Source: Taxillus chinensis (taxonomy: Eukaryota > Streptophyta > Magnoliopsida > Santalales > Loranthaceae). Taken from it: 64,000 bases of DNA. Position numbers and translations under genes: made by a program. The notes below the pieces were generated by a model. The model made no database searches. It was not told where the DNA came from and was given only the letters and a program-made list of their open reading frames with translations. The DNA is taken from positions 9,588,550 to 9,652,549 of the forward strand of contig CM042087.1 of the NCBI GenBank assembly GCA_023512835.1. The letters are read 5' to 3'. Below, piece after piece: positions 46,431 to 58,397 of this stretch (position 1 is the stretch's first letter; each line of letters begins with the position of its first letter).

Positions 46431-46551
46431 AATACACCACACTTAAAATATGCTATGTCCTCATGGCATGAACCAGGGAGTAGAAAAATACTTACCTCTC
46501 GCTGGCAAGTCAGAGTAGGAGATAACGTGGCCACTATTCGACGTGCACGAG

Positions 46552-48780
46552 TCACAAAATCAGTCGAGGTTTCTCCGTATATTTCCCAAATTTTCTCCTC
46601 ATTTGGCGTAATAATGCATCATATAAGAGAAACAAAAAATCCCACGTACTGACCGTCAGTCGGTTGAGGAGTTCCATTTCGTTGAGGCGAATAAGAGGAG
46701 CTTTGTCTTGCAACAACTTTCCTTCTTTTTCATCACATCCTGATTCTTTTGATGAAAGCCCATGAACAAGTGCATCTCTTTCTTCTGTGAACCCTTCGCT
46801 CATTTCGATCATAAAGACCGCATTTAATCTCGCACTCAAATCCACACGCACCAAGACATAATGACGATCAATCGTGTACAGGGACGACTCGTGCATACCA
46901 TGCCACGACGGTGCCCTTCATTTCGATCATTTATACGCTCGCGCCACACACTTTCAAACAAAGGTTGTTCATAAAGCTCGCACAAAGATAATAAAGCTAT
47001 ACTCGGGACACAGTAGTTAAGCAGAGGCTTAGCCTCCACTACAAAACGGATACCCCGCAAAATGTCCACCTCATCTGTGTATAGATATTCATCACCTAAG
47101 ATCCGTCAAGGACAAACGAGGCGAAGAGGTCCATATCCCTCGCAAAGCGAGTCCTTAACACCTCGTGAGTTAATGAAGTTCTCAAATGCCGCTGACTCAA
47201 AACAAGATGGTAGGGCCGGATCTATGGTTAAATGTGTAGGCCTGCAGGTGTCGAGCGTAGTAGAACGTATGTCCCCATGACCAGAAGCACCATAGGCACA
47301 ATAGCCCGAGAATAGGAAGGATCCATAAAGGGTCGGGAAGGTGAATGCTCAGCTCGCCCGCCCCACTGGATAATAAGCTTGCATCGCCGAGTTTTCGGTT
47401 GTGTTGGGTCTTCCCGGGTATGATAAGAGTCTTTATGGACTAAAGGTGAATCTTTTCCGATATCTCCACTACAGAGAGTGTTTGGATGCTTTCTTCTTGC
47501 TCAAGGCCTTCCAAATTTTTCCTAGGAGGCCCTTGACTTCTTTGTTATTCTTCCTTAATGCTTCCACTTCGTCGGGGTTCTCTAAGATTTGCCTCCCTAA
47601 GCTTCTTGTGGTTTTTTTCTCCACGCTTCAAGAGGCAAGAAGTCAGAGCTTCGTGGGCTTCCCATGCTCGTTCCCAGTCTTGGAAGTGGCTTGTTGATCT
47701 TTGAAAGTGATAAGGGTCATTAACTCTTCAAACCGACACTCAGCTGACGCTCATGGTGAACGCTCACGAGGAACTTCCATTCACTCACTACCGCCCACTT
47801 ATACCTTTTAAAGGTTGCAATATCTCCCCTGTGCACATTGAACGCATGTAAAGGGTGACCGAAGTCCGAAGAAGAGTTTGCTTCTTGTTATCCATCGAAT
47901 GTACGTGTTCTATGCAAAGTCACCGGATCTCTCCACACGAACGTCGGGTTTAGATGGTCATGGACGGAGAGGAACACCGGTGGCCCAATGACCTCTTGTA
48001 CGACCCCCAAACCTCCTTCGCATAATACTCTTAAAACCCAACGAGGAGGGAAAGGAATGATATTCATGGGATAAAATTCAAAGTAGTAGTGCTTTGGAAT
48101 ATCAAACACTATATTCTCGCCATTAACTGCTTTGTTGAATTCTTCTTCCACCACTTAAAAATGGTAATGGTTTAATCCACATTTAACATATGATTCATAC
48201 TGTATATGAATTCCTGATGTGGTTTAGGCACATCATCCCTTCCACTAAGTCTTAATCAATAAGAACTTTCCTACAAGGTAGGCAAGCAAATAAATTTTCA
48301 CACAAAGCCATTTAAGATACCCCTTCTACTTTCAAATCCTCTAAAGGATAATCACAAAGTACCAAATTCTCCTAAGCTTAAATGAGGGGAAGTTATCAAG
48401 TGGGTGCAAGGATATTAAAGCAATTTCTAATAACATCAGGGTATTTGACATAAACCCCCGCATAGACTTCTACTAATTCATCTTCTTCCTCATACACATG
48501 TAGACAGATGCATAAAATTTTGCGGGCAGGGGTAGGAATGGCACATCGAAAGCAGAGACTAACCTTTGTAAACCCAGATTTTGAATCTTCAAAGCCACCT
48601 CTCTCCGCCCAACCCGGGGCCTCCGATGCCTCCAAAGCACGCATATCCAGAGAGTATGCCCAAGAGTATCTCCTCTCAATACCGCTTATCAGCACTAAAG
48701 TGAGCGCACCTCTTCCTTGCCCCGACCTCCTCACCATATTTAAAACAAGAGCAAGAGCAAAGAGCAGAGAGCGAAGCAAA
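46552..48780 (-). pseudogene. Athila ORF3 (env-like) remnant
   Basis: Lies between the internal promoter and the polypurine tract, the place of the third ORF in Athila. The N-terminal part is in two overlapping frames (48396-48779 and 48473-48679). The second reads ALKIQNLGLQRLVSAFDVPF and the first DELVEVYAGVYVKYPDVI, together resembling the plant transposon protein domain seen in env-like ORFs. Later fragments are at 47888-48154 (EEEFNKAVNGENIVFDIP) and 46552-47069. Block 1 lacks this region. The identification rests on position and partial similarity; the product's role is unknown. Confidence 0.5.
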
Positions 48781-48789
48781 GAATGTCAG

Positions 48790-49545
48790 ATCCCTACTTT
48801 CCCGACCAAATCGTTTTGGTGTGGAAGACCTAGATTGTGCTCTTTACTTATGAAGTTTGTATGGACATGTGCTCCAATCGCACAATACACGTGTTCTCCA
48901 CATTTGTAACGTTTGGACTATTTTAGCCCTCGGACGTCATATAGCATCAGTGGCGGCAGTCTAATTGTCCAAATTTCTTGTGGTGGGTCCATCATGAGCC
49001 ATTAAGGTCAGCTTCTTGTCGCGACGATATTCCTTAAGCTTCTAGGTGGGTCAAAATCGACATTTTGCCTTTTTTATCCTTCGCGTTTAAAAATAGAAAT
49101 TGGTCAAGAAGTAAAGTGCTTCATGTGATGTTTATCTACCGCCTGTGAATTTGGTAGGTAAAAGAGGTGCACGTCAATCGGTCAATTGGCGTGCAATATG
49201 GCGCAAGCAGCCCAAATAATCCAAACTTTCCTCTGAAGTTTCTTTTGAGATGTGGATCAACTTCTATGCTTGCACGCTAATTGGTGGGGCTTAAATTCAT
49301 AATTGTGGGCTTCACTTGTTCTTTACTCCGTGTCTTGTTCCCCAAAATAAATTCGAGTCCAAGGCCCAATAATTTTGGCTCATCTCGCAAATGGTTAGTA
49401 CAAGAGAGTTAAAACAAAATTTACCGCACCGTGGTTAAATAAAACAAAATTGTTGAATAAAAATACATAAAATAAAACATTGGTCACCTCCCAACAGTAC
49501 CGGATTAAAGTCTCGTAGCTGCGACTTCAATTAAGATGACGAGGT
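48790..49545 (-). promoter_or_regulatory. Internal promoter-like module before ORF3 (decayed)
   Basis: Homologous to 11995-12700 of block 1. It has an inverted repeat of mixed CACGTC/CACGCC type at 49168-49195 (arms TGCACGTCAAT and ATTGGCGTGCA). The TATA position (about 48845-48855) is decayed. The post-integrase box is near 49485-49505. The CACGCC arm is the version used in LTRs B and C, while block 1's module uses CACGTG like LTR A. Confidence 0.5.
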
Positions 49546-52140
49546 GGTGAAAGAGAGGGAATCAACAATCTCCTCCCTCGAGTTTGATCAAAGTATGGCT
49601 TCAAATGCCATTCACCCGTAAATTTCTCGCTATCTACAAGCTTGAGCTCAAAGCTCCCATACGGCTTCTTATCAACTATCACAAAAGGTCCCATCCACTT
49701 AGACCTTAATTTTTAGGAAATAGCCTTAACCTTGTGTTAAATAAGAGAACTTTCTACCCCAAGGTTAAAGGTCATCAAGTTAATTGTTTATCATGCAATT
49801 TCTTGGTTCTTTCTTTATAAATTTAAGACTTTCATAAAAGTATCCATCCTGAACTCATCTAATTCAATTAATCGAGGTCATCCTAAGCTTTTTCGCCTCT
49901 CATGATCAAAATTTAACTTCCTCGAAGCCCAGGAGCCATGTGCTCTACCCCAAAGGTAAGGGACAAGCCTTCCCATAAAGAATACGGTAAGGACATCCCA
50001 ACGGGAGTTTTATAAAGCTGTCCTATATGCCCAAGGCTTCATCAAGCCTTTGAGACCACCTTTCCTTGGTTGCTCCACGCTTTTCTAAAACGGCTTTAAT
50101 TCTTTGTCGGACACCTCCTGTCCATTACCAGGTGGTGAGGCCTAAAGATTTCCTATGAGTTGGTCCATTTTGTTCAACAACTTTTGGAACAATTTATTGC
50201 AGTGTTGACTACTCCTATCATTAATTATGGCCCTTGGTGTCCCAAATCGCTAAAGATGCTTCGGTAAGGGAACAGGTCACTACTCTAGGATCATTCACTG
50301 TGTTTGGGATAGCTTCTACCCACTTCTTGACACATAATCCACAAAATAATGATATATGAATACCCATCATAATTGGGGGAAACTACTCCATAAAAACACC
50401 GCCCCATATATCAAAAAAATTTCAACCGGAAGAATTCCAAGTAATGGCATCTCATTCTTCCTAGATGAGACCACTTACCTTTTGACATCTATCACAAAGT
50501 TTGAGAGGCATAGGTGTCTTTCACCATGTGAGGCCAATGTAAGACACACCTTAGATCTTAGCAAAGCTTCTCCGCACCCCAAAGAGGCCCCCTAACGTGA
50601 TGAAAGCACAATGGTATATTATGTCATCTATCTCCTCCTCAAGGACACACCTTCTAATTATTTGGTTATTCCATAAATCTCCTATGTAGAATAAATCTTC
50701 CCAAATGTATTTTCTAGCATCCACTACCAATTTGATGGTAGTCCAATTGCTCGGGTATAAACTCACAGAGCAATATTTTGCTATATCGCAAGGAAACTAA
50801 GTTAGCTTGTGCACCTCAAACAACTTCACATCAGAAAGTCATCTACAACGGGTAGAGACTTAGGTGCATTCTCCACACTGGAGAGGTGGTCACTACGTAC
50901 TTTAGGCTCCTTTGTGTCTCTAATTTCAAGATCAAATTCCCCGTAAAGGAGGACCCACCTAATCAAGCGTGGCTTAGCTTCCTTTTTTTAGCAAATAAAT
51001 ATTTCAAAGTCGTTCGATCAAGTAGAAACGATACTTAGCACCCAAAGAGGTAAGGTCTAAAACTTGTCAGTACCCATCAACCACGGCCAGTAACTCTTTT
51101 TAGTGGTGGTGTGTACGCTGACAGCATCATCTAAGGTCTTACTAAGATAAGAATGACCCTAAACACCTTATCACGTCTTGCCCTAAGATTCACCCCCACA
51201 AAATAATCATCATGGCCACACATTATCATAATAGGCCGAGCCTGGGGCAGCTGGAGTATTATAATCGGTGTAAAGGATTTACCTACCCTTGAGGATGTTG
51301 AAAGTTTCTAAGCAACTGTATTGAACTCAAAGTTAGGTCCCTTTCAACAACCCTCTACTCAGGGGTTTCTCAATTTTAGAGAGTCCTTAATGAATCTCCT
51401 ATAAAAGCAGTATGGCCTAGGAAATTTCACACCCTTTTTTCATTTACTGGAGGTGGAAAGTCTCACAGTGGAGATTTTTGCCTTGTCCACCTCCAAACCT
51501 CGTAAGACACCTTAGGTCCTAGAACTATCCCCGCTACCTAAATGGCATTTTTCCCAATTTGGGACTAGTTTCTTCTCCTCACATCTTTCTAAGACCACAT
51601 CTAAATTTTTCAAACACCTGCTGTTGGAGGAACCAAACACCGAAAGTCATCCATGAAAACCTCCATGATCTTCTCCACCGGGCCCCAGAAAATGGCCATC
51701 ACAGCACCTTGAAAGGTGGCAGTATCAGATAACAGTTCCAAATGGCATTCTCCTAAAAGCAAAGGTGCCAAAGGGGCACGTGAAAGTTGGTCTTTTGGTC
51801 TTCTGGTTTAATCATGATCCGATTATACACAGGGGTATCCATCTAAAAGCAAGTAGGACTATACCAAATTAACCCGTCCAACATCTCGCCAATGAAGGAA
51901 GCGGGGAAAGTGATCCTTCCCGGTGGCCTTATTCACCTTCCTATAGTCAACACACACTCCCCATCCCCGCACAACCGAGACGGGGATCAATTCATTCTTC
52001 TCATTTTTAATCACCGTCATACCCTTCTTGGGCACATAACATGCAACGACTCACCCACTCACTATCCTAAATAAGATAAATTATACCCGTATTTTTCCAT
52101 TTTAGAATTTCTTTCTTACTACTTCTTTAACGGAAGGGGG
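49546..52140 (-). pseudogene. Athila pol (integrase, RNase H, RT), heavily degraded
   Basis: Aligns base by base with 12737-15352 of block 1: integrase 49546-50790 (complement shows [21 protein letters not shown]), RNase H and linker 50790-51250, RT 51280-52140 (the FMDD neighbourhood is near 51640-51665 with a base lost). Dozens of one- to three-base indels leave no ORF above about 80 codons. Very clear as DNA homology, almost unreadable as protein. Confidence 0.88.
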
Positions 52141-54401
52141 GTTTAATCTTCTGCCTTTTACTGTGGGTTTAAAGTCATCTGTCTTTAGAATTTTGTACAT
52201 ACAAATCCTCGGACTTATACTCCTAATGTCTTCAATGGTCCACCCTAGGGACTTTTGTTTCCTAAGGATTTCTAAATAATGAGTGCACTCTACATCATTT
52301 AAATTACAAAGAACTATAACTAAATTTATCAGTAGAGTCTAGAAATTCATACCTTAGTGTCCAGCAGCTCCTTCATTTCCGGAGCTCGGAGGTATGTCCT
52401 CTCCTTCTCCTCCTTGCTTGCTCCAGAATTTGTTGTTTGCCATCCTCCTCAACACAAGTCCACTCTTTCATCTTGTTGAAGCCAGAAGCTTCGGAGCACT
52501 CATCATTTGTCATAATTTCTTCTCAAAACTTCTTCCACCAACTCCTCAAAATCTTCAAACCCAGTGAAATTCTCCTCTTCTCGACCCTCCAAAGCCTTTC
52601 CTATACGGAAGACCATGGTCTCTTCATTAATTCTCGTGAGTCAACATCTCCCCCAGCTACATCTATCACGCACACCCTCGTTTCCGAGAAACGGTCTTCC
52701 AAGCTGAGGAGCCGAACTCCTCTATCTTCTTCCATTTCCAAAGCTACAAAGTCTTGTTGAAAAATGAAGGAGCCCACCTTAACTAAAGGACATCTTCAAT
52801 GATTCCTTCAGTCTCCTCCAGTTGGACCAAATCTCGCGAACCGCACCGAGATGGAAGTCGGCTTCATTCCTATGAGCCAAAGTCGCTTTCAGATAGAGAA
52901 AAGGAGATCAAGTTTATACTAGCCCCTGTGATCACAAGCGGTTTGGCCAAGCAAGGCATTTCCAATCACACAAGGGAGTGTTAAAACGCCTTAATCTTTA
53001 CGCTGATTTGCAAATTCTTTTCGACAACAATCATGCACTTGCTTCAGGATACAAATACCGCCTCATGGTCCCCATATCTTCTCTTCTTCTTCACAAAATC
53101 TTTAATGTGTTTTTCTATACCTAGGCATCTGCCTCCAAAACTTCCACAAACGGGATATTAATTTCGCTCGCCCCAATAAACTCAGAGTCAGCCATACTCC
53201 TCAACCTTTTGATTTCTTAACCGGGTAGAAATTCGCATGGTAGGCCTTAGCTCTTTCAAATTCTTGTTCTTCACCCGTCTACCTCTACTAACTCGTTGGT
53301 CCTTCTTTTTCTTTTCGCACCTTTTCTTCTTTCTTTATCGAGTCTTCCTTGGTCATCACTCTTCCAAGGGTCTCACAAAATTTTCCGATACGGCTCTTCT
53401 GTGCTCTCACCCCCTTCTTAACGGTTTCCCACTCCTTAAAGTGATAACCTTTTATAACTCTCCTTGGGGTTCACTTCAAAGGTCACTCTTGGAAAAGATT
53501 TAAATTTAAACTCCTTGATTTACATTCTTGTGTCATACTTACGAGCAGCCTTTTCCATATTCTTCATCAAGATTCCATGCCGCCTTCCCTTTCCTCCAAA
53601 TCACCCATCTTCTTTAAGTAGGCGGATCCCTCATTCAGATATGTCTTTCCTCTTTGTTGTCGAGGCCGAGGCTGCCGGGGCCGTCCAATCCCGGAGGGTG
53701 ATTTAAATAATCGTTAAGAGTATGTTGATTTTGCTTTATCCCCGGGGGGCACATATTTATACCGAATCGATGTATCTCCCCTCGGTCTCCGGTTCTTCCG
53801 ATAGCTCGAGATCGTTGTCGGGGTTGGCGATCGTACTCTTGTCCTCACACAGGATAATATCAGCCGTTTCCGTACTGCCTTTCCTCCAACATAATTTGCT
53901 TCTTCACCCACTCCATCCTTGCTCAACTATCGGTGAGGCTTGTCAGATCCTCCGGACGAAAGGAGCCGACACTTCCATGCTTTTCACTAAAGCCCGGATC
54001 CGGTCTTGCATATCATTGGAAATAATTGTCAACTAAAGCTATTTTCTCCCTTGGCCCTCAAGTCCGTACATTCGATCATCGCTTAATCCGTCTAAAGACA
54101 AGCTCTCCAAGAGTTCACCAAAGATCGGGCTCTAACATTCATTAAACATCCCCAAGAAATGTATTCACCTTATCTTGAAAATGCCATCAAGACTGTGCCA
54201 GAATAAAGATTCAATTTGAATCCATCAGGGTCTTCCATGGTCGTAGCATCTTCTAATCAAATCTTTAAAGCGCTCCTGCTCCATGTAAGAGTCTCCATCT
54301 CATCTTGCTCCGACCGCCGATTTCCGGCCGAAATGGATCACCTTGGAAGGAGGAAAGTATTTAGAGCATTTAATTTAGTCTCGCATCTCCCCCCAAGTAT
54401 T
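52141..54401 (-). pseudogene. Athila protease-gag region, degraded and cut
   Basis: Aligns with 15360-17563 of block 1, including the NYVGGK spacer (53714-53926) and the capsid end. It stops at 54401 where a Tekay-like LTR begins. The break falls at the gag position corresponding to 17563 in block 1, which is also where the right gag copy of block 1 starts (21117). Confidence 0.82.
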
Positions 54402-56190
54402 TCTCAAGGACCTCGTATTTATGGGGCCTGTGAGACATCTTGTGCTGGGAGGCCTTATTTTAACAATGAATATCAAAGACAATGATGTGGTCTTTACTAA
54501 ATGGAGTAATTTTAATCGGATTTGGACTAAATTGGGATTTGAGGCCCCGAGGGGTATTTTCGGGATTTCACAAATAATTTTATATTCCCTTTCAAATTAC
54601 CTGGCTTTGTATTTTGAGCTTCGCTTCCCCCTTCAAGAGAAAAACCCAATTATGAGAGAGAGGGGTCACCCTTGACTTTCTCCTTGGGCATACTTAACCA
54701 TCAATGGGCCGCATTTGGTCTTGGGCTTCTATTAAAAACAAAATAATAAAAAGAAATAACATAGGAGAAAATAAAAGGAAGAACCAAACCCCACTTTCCC
54801 AGCAATTGCCACACACACACGCCTGCCAGAGAGAGTTTTTTAAGAGAGAGAGAGAGAGAGGGAGACTCCATCCAGAGCGAGTGGGTTCCTGACGATCAGG
54901 ATTTCCTACAGACGACTGGGAGGCCTGAGGCGCTGAGTGGGGTGCTAGCAAGGACAATGTATCGGTCTGCTTCTTTTCCCTAATTCTTCTTCCTCTCGCA
55001 ATACTTAGTAGGGATTTTAAGTCTTATCTATTTCATTAGCTTTCCTCTTACAACATTTCTTAAAAATAAAATTTATGTTATGATTTATCCGGGATCTGGA
55101 GAAGGGACCTTTTTTATATATCGAAGTTTCTAAATTCTACCTCGAAGCCCATGGACGATTCAAGTTTTGTCTCAGGCTTTTTCTAAATTTCTAAATCTCT
55201 CGGGAGAGATTATTTATACTTTTGTGTTAGGGGTCATTTGTGTACCCATTGTCTTCAAACTATTTAGATAAAGAATTTTAGGAGAAAACTCAGGATCTCC
55301 GCTTTTAATAAGACCTCGTATCGGGAAAATCAAAATGAGAGCTAGGCCGTGAGTTGGATTTTCGTCCCGCTTACCACTTAGAATCTCAATAACTTCTAAA
55401 CTAAAATGAATTTTAGGTTATCCTTTAGGGGAAAAAATGATTAGAATGAATAAAAAGGAAGGTTACGCAACTTTAACGTGAGAAAGCCTTTTTCAATTTT
55501 ACTTCATATTCTTTGCCCCAAATGGCCCCAAATTTTAGGCGGAGCTCTCAGAGGCATGAGTCAAATACTGACGCTCGGAAAATGACCTTTTCAATGCAAC
55601 CTTGTTTTTGGCTAAAAATCGCCCCTAAAACCTTCTCGGGATGGTTACTGGAAGTTCGGAGTTACTGACTTCAAGGACGCTACAATAGGTTGTCATCTGC
55701 AATTGTTTCGGCTCCCCTTGAGGCCCATTTAGCTCCCGGCAAAGGTCAGTTGACAATCCGTAGCCCATGAAGAGCTGTAGAAATGAGCGGACTTTGCGGA
55801 CCATGAGGAGTCGTGTGATGCTATACGCGGGATTCACTCGACCGCTCGGCACTACCCGTTGTTTTACATTCTCGCTCTGCTTTTATGTATGCCAAACGAG
55901 CCGTATGTCCGGGCTGTGTCTGGAAGCTATGCTTGGCGAGCCCATCGGTCCAATCGCATAAAGGATTTGTCGAATCAGACTTCTATTCGAGCTTTGCTTC
56001 TACCTAATCAGACCACGCTTATCGTAGTCAGAGATTGTCAGTTTCATATGTTGACATGTGTATGTGGATAATCCCCTAAACGCAGGAGTCGTAGATGCTT
56101 AACCCTAGAAACGGGGGGAATCGGGAAATGAGCAGCTGACAGCTCATTATACACGAATTTCGAGACGAGATTCACAATTGTTCAAAGGGT
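54402..56190 (+). repeat. Tekay-like LTR, plus orientation, 3'-truncated
   Basis: Reverse-complement match of 19480-21116: shared AGGGGTATTTT, CACAAATAATTTTATATTCC, the GA tract (54846-54862) and the CCCC.AACGC.GG doublet near the end (56070-56125 against 19530-19580). Its start faces the Athila gag, as does the start of the minus copy at 21116. It is cut at 56190 by an Athila LTR piece. Its inverted CACGTG repeats are almost erased. Confidence 0.8.
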
Positions 56191-56640
56191 TGGACAACAG
56201 GTATTTCGTGAACGAAACCCAAGTGAGGGTTGCCATCGTCGTTTAAATCCCTTCTCAAAATATTAATTCCCTTAACTAATGCTAATTGGGACAAATGCAT
56301 ACAAGAAAGTGGTCGATCCTACGTATATTACCAAGTTATCTAAGCCTTAATCAAATCACCAAATTAATCTTGCTTAAAACAATGTCTTCACAAAACGAAT
56401 TCTTTTTATAACTAAAGATCTAATTTTTATTTTTTCTCCCTCGCCAAACAAAGAAAGCAAAATTGATTTAGGATTAAGACGCAAGGATTAAAGCATCAGA
56501 TCATAATTTCACCCTCCATGTTATCTCTATTTGGCCTCATTGTATTAGGGTTGTCCATCAAAAACATGTTAAACATAGTTTTATGACAACAAATGGTCAT
56601 CGAGGTCCTTTTAAGAGCTACCCGTACATGCAATGTCTCA
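56191..56640 (-). repeat. Athila LTR fragment E
   Basis: Starts TGGACAACAGG and matches the first 450 bp or so of LTR fragment F and, less closely, LTRs A and D. There is no primer site on its left. It ends abruptly in a pol fragment. Confidence 0.75.
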
Positions 56641-57145
56641 TTATTATCTACCTCCTCCTTAAGGACACACTTCTAATGATTTGTTCTAACTGACCTCCTA
56701 TAAAGAATCAGGTCTCTCCCAAATGAATTTCACAGGATCCACTACCAATTTCTTTCTCTCGGTGGTAGTTTAACCGCCAAGGGGGAACCCCTGGCTAAAT
56801 AATTGGCTATGTCACAAACCAAGGAAGACGATGCACCTCAAACAACTTCTCATCGGGAAAGTCATCTACAATGGGTGTAGATTTCAAAGCGGATTCTCCA
56901 CACCTGAGAGGCGATCGCCCAGCTGCACTTATGGCTCCCTTTGTGTCTCTAATTTCAAGGTCAAATCTCGTAAGAGGAGAACTCATCTAATAAAAGCGTG
57001 GCTTAGCTTCTTTTCCAGCAAACAAATATTTCAATGCAGCATGATCAAGATAAACAGACACTTTGACTCCAAAAAGGTGTGGTCTAAACTGTCATACCCA
57101 TAAATCACTTTCAACAACTCTTTCTCAAAGGGTGGCATGGGGCTT
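56641..57145 (-). pseudogene. Athila RNase H-linker fragment
   Basis: Aligns with 13838-14330 of block 1: AAGGACACACTTCTAATGAT, the linker, then RNase H end and middle. It sits between two LTR pieces, out of its normal context, and probably results from deletion between Athila copies. Confidence 0.8.
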
Positions 57146-57932
57146 CCCCGCAACGGCACCAATTTGACGAACGGGCTTCGTGAGCTATGTCTCCAAGCGA
57201 GGGTTAAGCCACCGTCATTTAAATCCCTTCTCAAAATATTAATCTCTTAACTAACGCTAAATAGATAACGCCAAGCAAGTAAGGTCGATCCCATGTAGAT
57301 TACCACCATCTAGCTTTAACTCAAATCACCAAATTAATCTTGCTTAAAACAATGTCTTGGCAAAATCTAATTCTTTTCATAACTAAAGATCTAATTTTTA
57401 TTTGGTTTCTTCTAATGGACAAGAAAGCAAATTGATTTTGGTGATTAAGACTTAAGCGATTTAAAAGGATCTAAGTGGCCACCAATTTCACCTCCCTAAG
57501 TTATCTCTGCACTGTTCATGGTATTAGGGTAATAAATTGATCAAAACACGCTTAAACATAAGCCTACGATAACAAATGGTCATCGGTATCCTTTTAAGAG
57601 TTTGTGATGTATCGGTCATCTAAACACAAGGGATGTATTACGGAAGCCAATAAATCATACTCTGGTAAAAAGATAATGATCACACAAATTACAAATAAGT
57701 TACGTAATCTCAATCCACTCTTGACTAAAAGGCTAAGAATACCAAGGTGTACATCCAAAGATTGTATTCAAGAACGCATTCATAAAACATTGCAAAACTC
57801 AATCATCCAAACCCAATATTCATAAACACAAAGAAAGGAACAAGGGGGCTACATTTGCCCTCTAGGATTATAAGAACTACTCACGCACGATTACAAGCAA
57901 AACCATAACAGTTTTGCTTAAACATCTTCTTC
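57146..57932 (-). repeat. Primer site and Athila LTR fragment F
   Basis: The minus strand reads TTGGTGCCGTTGCGGGG at 57146-57162, the longest tRNA-Asp match in the window, then LTR sequence from 57165 (TGACGAACGG on the plus strand). It matches the first 750 bp of LTR A and then jumps, at about 57932, to sequence that belongs about 2.2 kb further on. Confidence 0.8.
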
Positions 57933-58397
57933 ACTCCCCATATACCACACTTAAAATATACAGGGCTCATGGCATAAAATAAATGAGTAGGAAAATACTT
58001 ACCTCTCGCTGGCAAGTCCGTAATAAGTAGATTTACATTGGCCACCATTCACCGCACCCGAGCCACAAAGTCAACCGACGTCTCGCCACAAGCACTTCCC
58101 AAGTTTCTCTCCGTCCCCAATAGCCATCATGTAGTAGCAAGCAAAGATCCCACTGAGTGATTTTGTGTGGAAGCCCTTTGAAGATGGCCTCTCTTTATTA
58201 GTTAAGAAAGAAAGAAAGTCTCCCCGCACAATTGAAAAGGCTTGCAAACAATTCTATCTAATAAAATAAATAAAAGAAAATAACATAAAATAAAACACAA
58301 AGAATAAACATTGTCACTTCCCAACTGGGCCGCTTTTATTTAAAGTCTCAGAGTTGTGACTTTGTCATACTAAGCTCATCCAATGTATGAAAGGCTT
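57933..58397 (-). other. Athila post-pol fragments, joined by deletions
   Basis: Three joined pieces corresponding to about 11735-11998, 12565-12727 and 13050-13080 of block 1. The promoter core between the first two is deleted. No gene. Confidence 0.7.

Noticed and set aside
46552..47069. ORFs of 77-114 codons as a captured host gene
   Set aside because: No recognisable domain. They lie within the ORF3 region of an Athila element and share its orientation, so an element origin is simpler.
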